Assembly (NCBI GenBank): GCA_046541355.1
Contig: JBKHDM010000067.1
Coordinates: 1-14,909 of the forward strand
Direction of reading: 5' to 3'
Source: CAYZHV01 sp046541355
Lineage (GTDB): Bacteria; Spirochaetota; Spirochaetia; DSM-27196; Alkalispirochaetaceae
Length of the DNA stretch: 14,909 bases
The translations under genes and the position numbers were made by a program. This document shows, one piece after another, positions 6,839 to 13,781 of the stretch (positions are counted from its first letter, which is position 1; every line of letters begins with the position of its first letter). The notes beneath the pieces were generated by a model. It was not told the DNA's origin. It was given only the letters and a program-made list of their open reading frames with translations, and made no database searches.

Positions 6839-7825
6839 GTGTACGATTTTTCAACGGGATTCGAGACATCCACTACCGAGCTCTATCTCTTTCTCGGCAT
6901 CCTGGCAGCCTTCGGGATCGTCGTGATCCTTTTACAGCTGAGAAAACCGGGATCAAAGAGGAAGAAAAAGAAGGAGTCTGAGCGGGAGCCGGTGCTGCAA
7001 CGGCGTCGGCCGTCACCGGAGTACCGGGAGGAGATGGTGCTCTCCCCCCGGGAGAGCAAGGTCCTCGAGCGCCTCTCCTGGTGTCTCAAGAACCCGAACA
7101 ACAAGGAACAGCTCCTGGAGAACCAGTCCCTCTTTCTCCGCGCCTCCCGCAGAGCCCTCCGGGAGGGGATGGTCACCGAGTCCGACCTCTACCGCCTCAG
7201 TAACCGGATAGGCGTGAGCTTCGAAGCGCTCCGGGCGAAGCGGCACCACAGTACCGTCGTCCCCGCGGGCGCACAGACCTCCGTGGCGGACCGGGAGATG
7301 CATATGGCGACCGGAGAGACCCTCCTGTCCGACGATCAGACACTTCGAGTACGGCTTCAGCGTGGCCACTCGAGCTTCCATCGGGGCAACCAGGTGGAGT
7401 TGGTCTGTAACGGCGAGGAGGGGATGTATCGTTTTTTTTCGAACGTAAAGGGACAGGAGGGAAAGGTACTGCTCCTCGAGCACTCAAACCACGTCGAGCA
7501 CGTCCAGAGGCGCAAGTACCGCCGCCGAAAAGTGCAGCTGCCGGTGGAGCTCTCCCTGAGGGCGCTCGACGACAAACCTCTCACCTCAAAGACCGTCGAC
7601 CTCAGTGCGGGGGGAGCGGCGGTACGCAATCCGAAAAAGCGCTACGTCACCGGAAGCGAGCTCGAGGTGGTGATAAATCCCTCCTCCGGCTCGCCGTTGA
7701 CCATCCCCGCCACGGTGGTGCGCAGCTCCAAACGGAACAAGGTCATTCACCTGAAATTTGGTCGTCTCGACGAGCAACAGCAGCACCGCCTCTTTCGCAT
7801 GCTCTTTGCCGTCGGCTCCCGGTGA
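6839..7825 (+). CDS. Membrane-anchored PilZ-domain c-di-GMP-binding protein
   Basis: A 328-residue protein starting at GTG 6839, with GGAAG (6824-6828) 10 nt upstream. One hydrophobic helix (about residues 14-34) is followed by a Lys/Arg-rich stretch with KRKKKK, so the rest should face the cytoplasm. A helical linker follows. A YcgR/PlzA-like beta domain (about 155-222, with YRFFSNVKGQ) precedes the C-terminal PilZ domain (about 222-325). Both c-di-GMP-binding motifs are intact: an RxxxR in RRKYRRRK near 224, and D254-L-S-A-G-G matching D/NxSxxG. It would couple c-di-GMP level to motility or envelope functions, but the effector partner is not shown. It follows mprF by 53 nt in the same direction. 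Confidence 0.85.
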   Translation: MYDFSTGFETSTTELYLFLGILAAFGIVVILLQLRKPGSKRKKKKESEREPVLQRRRPSPEYREEMVLSPRESKVLERLSWCLKNPNNKEQLLENQSLFLRASRRALREGMVTESDLYRLSNRIGVSFEALRAKRHHSTVVPAGAQTSVADREMHMATGETLLSDDQTLRVRLQRGHSSFHRGNQVELVCNGEEGMYRFFSNVKGQEGKVLLLEHSNHVEHVQRRKYRRRKVQLPVELSLRALDDKPLTSKTVDLSAGGAAVRNPKKRYVTGSELEVVINPSSGSPLTIPATVVRSSKRNKVIHLKFGRLDEQQQHRLFRMLFAVGSR

Positions 7826-7832
7826 GGACGCA

Positions 7833-7847
7833 GCCGGAGTCTCCGGC
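7833..7847. terminator. Compact hairpin between converging PilZ gene and sdaA
   Basis: GCCGGA (7833-7838) pairs with TCCGGC (7842-7847) across a 3-nt GTC loop, in the 45-base gap between two convergent stop codons. Its position suits a bidirectional transcript end. Neither side has a T-run, so the call depends on position and stem only. Confidence 0.4.
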
Positions 7848-7870
7848 AGTGACGGCGCCCCCGGGAGGAG

Positions 7871-9307
7871 TCAACACTCGCTCAGGTTGACCGGAATACT
7901 CACGGCGAGCCCTCCGGAGCTGGTCTCCTTGTACTTCTCGTGCATGTCCCTCGCCGTGGCCCACATCGTCTCGATCACCTGATCGAAGGAAACCTTGGCT
8001 TCTTCGGGCCTGCTTACCAGGGCGAGCTCGCTCGCACTGATCGCCTTAACAGCGCCCATGGTGTTACGCTCGATGCAGGGAATCTGGACGAGCCCGCCAA
8101 CAGGGTCGCAGGTGAGCCCGAGGTGGTGCTCCATCGCGATTTCCGCCGCCATCAGAGCCTGCGCCGGTGTTCCGCCCCGGGCCTCGGTGAGAGCCCCGGC
8201 AGCCATCGCCGAGGAGACTCCGATCTCCGCCTGACACCCTCCCATGGCCGCCGATATGGTTGCCCGCTTCTTGAAGATCGAGCCTATGTCCGCGGCTACC
8301 AGGAGAAAGTCCACAATCTCCTTCTCATCAACCTCCGCCGGACCGAAACAGACGTGGTAGAGCAGGACAGCCGGAATTACTCCGGCGGCTCCGTTGGTCG
8401 GGGCTGTCACCACCCGTCCGAGGGCGGCGTTCTCCTCGTTGACCGCCAAGGCGAAACAGCTTATCCAGCGAAAGAGCTCTGAGTTGGAGTATGTACCCGA
8501 TCGTATCCGTTCGAGCCAGGAGAAAGGGTCCTCCGCTCCTCCTTCCGCCGGAGGCAGGAGATCCTGATGCATGCGGTACGCCCGGCGGGCAACGTCGAGC
8601 CCCCCGGGGAGTACCCCCGAGGTGTGGCAGCCGCGGAAGGCGGCGTCAACCATCACCTCCCAGACTCGGAGCATCGATGAACGAACCTCGTCCCGATCCC
8701 GCCAGCACGCCTCGTTTGCCCGGACCATCTGGGCGATGCTCATCCCCTCCTTCCGACAGTGGCGCAGCATCTGTGCCCCTGTCTCGCAGGGATAGGGAAG
8801 CGGTCGTCGCGGCGGCCGCGAGGAGCCGCTTCCCTCCTGTTCTCCCTCGGCGATGACAAAGCCGCCTCCGATGGAGTAGTAGGTCGCCGCCTCCCACTTC
8901 CCTTGGGAAGAGGCGCGAATCACCATCCCGTTCGCGTGGCCCGGCAGCCGCGCCTCCCGGTGAAACTGGATATGCTTGTCCACGTCGAAGGCAACGGCTC
9001 TGCCGAACAGCTCAACACTCCCCCGAAGCCGCAGCGCCTCGAGGAGAGCGGGAATCTGTCGGGTGTCGACGCTCTGCGGGTCGGCCCCGAGGAGGGCAAG
9101 GGCTATCGCCTTGTCCGTGGCGTGCCCCTTTCCGGTGAGGGCGAGAGAGCCGAACAGATCGACCTCTATCCCGTCGATGCCCCGGTCGCTGTATCTGGAG
9201 GAGTGTTCCCGGATCCACCGCTCCACCGCCCGCCACGGGCCGAGGGTGTGGGAGCTCGACGGCCCGACGCCGATCTTGAGCATGTCGAAGGCGCTGATGG
9301 CAGGCAT
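7871..9307 (-). CDS. sdaA: L-serine dehydratase (L-serine ammonia-lyase), one-chain iron-sulfur type
   Basis: A 478-residue single-chain enzyme that converts L-serine to pyruvate and ammonia using a [4Fe-4S] cluster. The N-terminal beta domain begins with the GPSSSHTLGP signature (residues 15-24). The catalytic alpha domain carries three cysteines, C358 (MGGCQAE), C400 (LTCDPVGG) and C411 (IPCIERN). Their 42- and 11-residue spacings equal those recalled for Legionella L-SD (C343, C385, C396). The chain ends in ...NLSEC, so Cys478 is the last residue, like the C-terminal cysteine that caps the fourth iron in the Legionella enzyme. A Ser/Arg/Pro-rich insertion of about 20 residues lies near 155-175. 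ATG 9307 has no strong ribosome binding site. Convergent with the PilZ gene and divergent from the phosphatase/GH65 operon. Confidence 0.95.
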   Translation of the reverse strand: MPAISAFDMLKIGVGPSSSHTLGPWRAVERWIREHSSRYSDRGIDGIEVDLFGSLALTGKGHATDKAIALALLGADPQSVDTRQIPALLEALRLRGSVELFGRAVAFDVDKHIQFHREARLPGHANGMVIRASSQGKWEAATYYSIGGGFVIAEGEQEGSGSSRPPRRPLPYPCETGAQMLRHCRKEGMSIAQMVRANEACWRDRDEVRSSMLRVWEVMVDAAFRGCHTSGVLPGGLDVARRAYRMHQDLLPPAEGGAEDPFSWLERIRSGTYSNSELFRWISCFALAVNEENAALGRVVTAPTNGAAGVIPAVLLYHVCFGPAEVDEKEIVDFLLVAADIGSIFKKRATISAAMGGCQAEIGVSSAMAAGALTEARGGTPAQALMAAEIAMEHHLGLTCDPVGGLVQIPCIERNTMGAVKAISASELALVSRPEEAKVSFDQVIETMWATARDMHEKYKETSSGGLAVSIPVNLSEC

Positions 9308-9318
9308 GGCTCATCATA

Positions 9319-9368
9319 CCCGGGACTCCCGGGGTTGTCACCGGCCGCCGAGGGTCCCGCCACTCGGC
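9319..9368. promoter_or_regulatory. Palindrome and stem-loop in the sdaA/phosphatase divergent region
   Basis: CCCGGGA-c-TCCCGGG (9319-9333) is a perfect 15-bp inverted repeat starting 12 bp from the sdaA start codon. GCCGAG (9347-9352) and CTCGGC (9363-9368) form a second pair around a 10-nt loop. The first is placed where a regulator could block sdaA, or could form a 5' hairpin in its leader. No known operator is recognised. Confidence 0.35.
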
Positions 9369-9371
9369 GCC

Positions 9372-9399
9372 TTGATTGTTTCTCCTCCCTCTGCATAGC
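9372..9399 (+). promoter_or_regulatory. Weak promoter candidate for the phosphatase/GH65 operon
   Basis: TTGATT (9372-9377) matches the -35 consensus at four of six. CATAGC (9394-9399), 16 nt on, matches the -10 at three of six. The transcript would begin near 9406, with a short leader containing GGGCAACCGC (9413-9422), a 10-mer also found in the mprF leader. The match is weak and rests partly on the shared elements. Confidence 0.25.
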
Positions 9400-9441
9400 T
9401 TCTAAGACGGGCGGGCAACCGCTCCAAACGGATAACCAGAC

Positions 9442-10623
9442 ATGAAACGAGTTACAGATTTCTACAACGCGATGCAGGCAAGCGTCCCGCTCAGGCGGGA
9501 TCTGGTGAACTACGCACTGATGGATGTGAACAAGCCGACCAGGGTTGCCGCTCTGAGGCGCATTCTCCAAACGATCAAAGAGAGCGGGAGGGACGAGGAA
9601 GGGCGGATAACCGTGGAGGACGAGAAGGGCAGGCCGATTACTCTGAAACCGGACTACGAGGTGTCGGAGCTCGAAAAGGATATCGCCTACTTCGAGGAGG
9701 GGGAGTCCTGGTTCTACGACTCCCTCGCCGCTCGGGGGCTCGGCGAGGAGCTCAAGGAGCTGGTCGACGTTCTCTCAGCCGACCGGTTCGACACCTTCGT
9801 TACCGACCGGGACGGTACGGTTAACAACTACTGCGGCCGCTACCGCTCATCGGTCCAGTCCGCCTACAACGGCGTGTTCCTCAGTCGCTTTGCCTCTCGC
9901 CTCCCCCGGCAACCGATCATTCTCACCTCCGCCCCCCTTATGGATACCGGTATCGTCGACCTCTCGGTGCTACCGGAAAACCTCTACCTCCTCGCGGGGT
10001 CGAAGGGGCGGGAGTACCGTGACAGTCGAGGCTCCCGACAGCGGATGCAACTCACCCCCGGGGAGGAGCAGCGGCAGGCGGAGCTCAACAGCCGTATCGA
10101 CGCCCTCCTCGAGAAACCGGAGAACGGGATTTTTGCCCAGATCGGGTCGAGCTTCCAACGCAAGGTTGGCGAGACAACCGTGGCACGGCAGGATGTCTAC
10201 GGTTCGGTTCCGCAAGCGGAATCCGAGCGCTTCCGGGGAGAGGTGGATACGCTCCTGAAAGAGATCGATCCGGATGGGAGCTTTTTCTACCTCGAGGACA
10301 CGGGAAAGGATCTCGAGATTATTGCAAAGTCCGGAGCGTCGGGGCGACACTTTACCAAGGGCGACGGAATCGCCTTTCTCCTGAAGGAGGTAAACCAGGA
10401 GGCTCGGGGGGCGAGGCTCCTGGTCTGTGGGGACACATCCTCGGACCTCCCGATGGTGGAGAAGGCTGTCGAGCTCGGAGCCGAGGTGACCTCGGTCTTT
10501 GTAACCGGCGACCCGCAGTTGCGCAAAGCGGTGGGCGGAACCGGAGCGAGGGCCGTTTTTGTCTCCGAACCGGACACCCTGGTGGGTGCCCTCAATCTCC
10601 TCGGCCAAAGGGGTATGGGATGA
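9442..10623 (+). CDS. HAD-family sugar-phosphate phosphatase, trehalose-6-phosphate phosphatase-like
   Basis: A 393-residue HAD hydrolase. Motif I is FVTDRDGTVNN with nucleophile D122 and D124. SAPLMD near 163 supplies the small hydroxyl residue of motif II. K306 in FTKGDGIAFLL matches the KGxA segment of trehalose-6-phosphate phosphatases, and GDTSSD (330-335) gives the Mg-binding acids. GSKGREY resembles the OtsB GxHG segment. The likely reaction is removal of phosphate from a disaccharide phosphate such as trehalose-6-P; glucosylglycerol-P or another substrate is possible. The first ~115 residues, before the HAD core, are charged, helical and unrecognised. It has no signal peptide. ATG 9442 lacks a good ribosome site. 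The stop overlaps the next start as ATGA, implying translational coupling with the GH65 fusion. No trehalose-6-P synthase is in the window. Confidence 0.7.
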   Translation: MKRVTDFYNAMQASVPLRRDLVNYALMDVNKPTRVAALRRILQTIKESGRDEEGRITVEDEKGRPITLKPDYEVSELEKDIAYFEEGESWFYDSLAARGLGEELKELVDVLSADRFDTFVTDRDGTVNNYCGRYRSSVQSAYNGVFLSRFASRLPRQPIILTSAPLMDTGIVDLSVLPENLYLLAGSKGREYRDSRGSRQRMQLTPGEEQRQAELNSRIDALLEKPENGIFAQIGSSFQRKVGETTVARQDVYGSVPQAESERFRGEVDTLLKEIDPDGSFFYLEDTGKDLEIIAKSGASGRHFTKGDGIAFLLKEVNQEARGARLLVCGDTSSDLPMVEKAVELGAEVTSVFVTGDPQLRKAVGGTGARAVFVSEPDTLVGALNLLGQRGMG

Positions 10624-13600
10624 ACGGATTCGAGTTGAAGGGAGCGATTTTCGATCTCGACGGGGTGATCACCGCCACAGCCCGCTCCCATTTCCGGGCG
10701 TGGAAGGCGACCTTCGAGGGCTTTCTGAAAGAGACGAACCGCGAGGATAACCCAACCTTCACCTACGAGGATGACTATATCCCCTACGTTGACGGCAAGC
10801 CGCGCTACGACGGAGTCAAGGCGTTTCTCGAATCCCGGGGGGTAGAACTGCCCTGGGGAGACCCCTCGGATGAACCGGGAAACGCCACGATCTGCGGGGT
10901 GGGAAACAGAAAAAACGGCGCCTTCCGCAGGACCGTGGAGGAGGACGGGGTGGACCTCTACGACTCCACCCTGCGCCTCGTGCGGGAGCTCAAAGCGCGG
11001 GGCGTGAAGGTTGGGGTCGCCTCGTCGAGCAAGAACACCGGTTTTGTCCTTGAGACCGTGGGACTGAGCAAGCTGTTCGAGACGGTGGTAGACGGGGTGG
11101 TCTCCGCACAGATCGGGCTCAAAGGCAAGCCCGCTCCGGATATCTTTATCGAGGCCGCCGATCGCCTCGGCCTCACCCCCAGGCAGTGCATGATGGTCGA
11201 GGACGCCTACGCCGGAGTGGAGGCGGGGCGCAACGGAAACTTCGCCTTCGTCCTCGGTGTCAACCGGGAGGGCGACGCCGAGGGGCTCTACCAGCGAGGA
11301 GCGGACCTGGTGGTCAAGGACCTCGAGGAGGTATCCCTTCGGGTAATCGACGACTGGTTCGACCGGGGGATCGACGAGGACTCATGGCAGCTTTCCTATT
11401 ACGGTTTCGACCCCGACTCCGAGCGGCTCCGGGAGGCGCTGACCACCAGCGGCAACGGCTACGTCGGTGTCCGGGGTGCCTACGTTGGCCGGCCGGCCCT
11501 CGGGGAGACGCACTACCCCGGGACCTACCTCGCCGGACTCTATAACAGAGCAGCCACGGAGGTCGGGGACACCGAGGTGTTTAACAACGATTTCGTGAAC
11601 TGTCCGAACTGGCTGCGGGTCGACCTCTCCCTGGCGGGGGGAAAACCGCTCACCCCCGAACAGACCACGGTGATCCGGTGGGAACACCGCCTCAACATGG
11701 CCGAGGCGACCACCTCCCTTCTGGCGGAGTTTCGGGACGAGGATGGCCGGGAAACAAGGATAGAGACCGCCCGGTTCGTCAGCATGGACTCCCCCCATCT
11801 CGCGGTGCTTCGCTACACCTTCACTCCTCTGAACTACTCAGCCGATGTGAGCCTCACCTCAACCCTCGACGGGGAGGTCACCAACCACGGGGTCGAGCGC
11901 TACCGCCCCCTGGAAAGCCGCCATCTCGAGGAGGCTGAGACCAGAGCGACCGGTGGAAACATCAGACTCGAGAGCAGGACCCGAAACTCCCAGATCACCG
12001 TCTCCATGGAGGCGCACCACGAGCTCTACCGTGACGGATCACGCCAGGAGGTCGAGGGCCAGGTGCGTGAACACGGCTCCCGGATCTCCGAGTCTTTCAG
12101 CTTCCCGGCGCAGGAGGGACGAGTCTACGAGCTGCAAAAGGTGGTCTGGATAGCCACCGACCGCCCCTGGCCGATAGAGCGCGCCACCATGCCCCGCCTC
12201 GAGGCGCTCAAATATGAGGAGCTCGCGGCGAGCCATCGAAAGCGGTGGGAGGCGTTGTGGAAGGTGGCCGACATGGTTGTGGACGGTGACCGCTTCGTGC
12301 AGCGGGCGAGCCGGCTCCACGTCTACCACCTTCTGGCCACGGCCTCGATTCATAACCAGGAGATGGATGTCGGACTCCCCGCTCGAGGGCTCCACGGAGA
12401 GGCGTACCGGGGGCACGTCTTCTGGGATGAGCTGTTTATCGCTCCGTTCTTCAATCGGGTAGTGCCGGAGGTTACGCGGTCCCACCTGCTCTACCGGTAT
12501 CGCCGCCTCGAGGAAGCCCGGGAGATAGCCCTGGACGCCGGCTTCTCCGGTGCCCTCTACCCGTGGCAGAGCGCCGACACCGGTGAACGGGAGAGTCAGC
12601 GCCTCCACTATAATCCTCGCTCCGGAGAGTGGGACCCCGATCTCAGCAGACTCCAGCGTCATGTCTCTATCGCCATCGCCCACAACATCTGGGAGTACCA
12701 CTACACCACCGGGGACCAGGAGTTTATGAACCAGCACGGCGTTGAGATGCTCCTGGAGATCGCCCGGTTCTGGGCGAGCACCGCCACCTGGGAGGAGGGC
12801 GACCGGCGGTTCCACATAACGGGAGTCATGGGGCCTGATGAGTTTCATGAGAAGTATCCGGACCGGAGCTACGAGGAGGGAGGCTTTCGGGACAACGCCT
12901 ACACCAACGTCCTGGTCGCCTGGCTCCTCGACCGGGTCGCCGGGGAGTTCCGAGCCCTCGAGGATCCGGTCCGGCAGCGGCTCAAGGATAAGATCGCCTT
13001 CCGGGAGGAGGAGCTCGAGGAGTGGGAACGGATCGTGGAGGGTCTGGCGGTTCCGATCGATGAGGAGGGAATCCTGAGCCAGTTCGAGGGGTTTCGAAAG
13101 CTCCGGGAGCTCGACTGGGAGGGTTACCGGGAGAAGTACGAAGACCTGCGCCGTATGGACCGGATTCTCAAGGCCGAGGGCGATTCACCGGACAACTACC
13201 AGCTCACCAAGCAGGCCGACACGCTGATGATCTGGTACATCCTGACCCCCCGGGAGGTGGCCGAGCTGCTGCGGCGGATGGGCTACTCCATACCGGATCC
13301 CCTCGAGCTGTTGAGGCGCAACTACGATTACTACCTCCCGCGAACGAGCCACGGCTCAACCCTCAGCTACGTCGTCCATGCGGCGGTTCTTGCCAATCTC
13401 AAGGGTCACCAGGAGGAGAGCAGGCGCTGGTTTCTCGAGGCGATCCGAAGCGACATCCACGATACCCAGGGGGGAACCACCCTCGAGGGGATCCACTGCG
13501 GCGTCATGGCCGGCTCCCTGCAGATCATCATCGACAACTTTACCGGCCTCACCATCACAGAGGATGAGCTTACACTCTCACCGGCTCTTCCGGAGGCGTG

Positions 13601-13781
13601 GACCCGGGTCGGCTACAGCTGTCGCTGGAGATCCTCTCTGCTCTCGCTCTCAATTACCCGGGAGGAGGTATCGGTAGCCCTCGAGGGCGAGGGTAGTACA
13701 CCACGCACGCTGCGCCTCGCAGAGGAGGCTGAGCCCCTCACGCCGGGCGGAGAGGTTCGTCTCCCCTACTCCGGAGGCTGA
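10620..13781 (+). CDS. Beta-phosphoglucomutase fused to a GH65 glycoside phosphorylase
   Basis: A 1053-residue two-domain cytoplasmic enzyme. Residues about 5-240 are a beta-phosphoglucomutase-type HAD domain: FDLDGVI with D12 and D14, VGNRKN in the cap, VASSSKN (about 132), GKPAPD (about 169) and VEDAYAGVEAG (about 192). The wording is close to mycobacterial Rv3400. Residues about 256-1053 are a complete GH65 unit with GLHGEAYRGHVFWDE, catalytic acid E741 in MGPDEFHE, K864-Q865 in LTKQAD, and HGS at 911-913 in the phosphate-binding loop. GH65 phosphorylases invert, giving beta-glucose-1-phosphate, which the fused mutase converts to glucose-6-phosphate. The sugar substrate (trehalose, maltose, kojibiose, nigerose or a phosphorylated form) is not decided by sequence reading. 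Its ATG lies inside the stop of the upstream phosphatase gene. Confidence 0.9.
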   Translation: MNGFELKGAIFDLDGVITATARSHFRAWKATFEGFLKETNREDNPTFTYEDDYIPYVDGKPRYDGVKAFLESRGVELPWGDPSDEPGNATICGVGNRKNGAFRRTVEEDGVDLYDSTLRLVRELKARGVKVGVASSSKNTGFVLETVGLSKLFETVVDGVVSAQIGLKGKPAPDIFIEAADRLGLTPRQCMMVEDAYAGVEAGRNGNFAFVLGVNREGDAEGLYQRGADLVVKDLEEVSLRVIDDWFDRGIDEDSWQLSYYGFDPDSERLREALTTSGNGYVGVRGAYVGRPALGETHYPGTYLAGLYNRAATEVGDTEVFNNDFVNCPNWLRVDLSLAGGKPLTPEQTTVIRWEHRLNMAEATTSLLAEFRDEDGRETRIETARFVSMDSPHLAVLRYTFTPLNYSADVSLTSTLDGEVTNHGVERYRPLESRHLEEAETRATGGNIRLESRTRNSQITVSMEAHHELYRDGSRQEVEGQVREHGSRISESFSFPAQEGRVYELQKVVWIATDRPWPIERATMPRLEALKYEELAASHRKRWEALWKVADMVVDGDRFVQRASRLHVYHLLATASIHNQEMDVGLPARGLHGEAYRGHVFWDELFIAPFFNRVVPEVTRSHLLYRYRRLEEAREIALDAGFSGALYPWQSADTGERESQRLHYNPRSGEWDPDLSRLQRHVSIAIAHNIWEYHYTTGDQEFMNQHGVEMLLEIARFWASTATWEEGDRRFHITGVMGPDEFHEKYPDRSYEEGGFRDNAYTNVLVAWLLDRVAGEFRALEDPVRQRLKDKIAFREEELEEWERIVEGLAVPIDEEGILSQFEGFRKLRELDWEGYREKYEDLRRMDRILKAEGDSPDNYQLTKQADTLMIWYILTPREVAELLRRMGYSIPDPLELLRRNYDYYLPRTSHGSTLSYVVHAAVLANLKGHQEESRRWFLEAIRSDIHDTQGGTTLEGIHCGVMAGSLQIIIDNFTGLTITEDELTLSPALPEAWTRVGYSCRWRSSLLSLSITREEVSVALEGEGSTPRTLRLAEEAEPLTPGGEVRLPYSGG

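Noticed and set aside
12039..12848. 269-codon open frame on the minus strand inside the GH65 fusion
   Set aside because: It is a shadow of a strongly supported gene with intact GH65 motifs. GC-rich codon use keeps the opposite strand open, and its protein resembles nothing.
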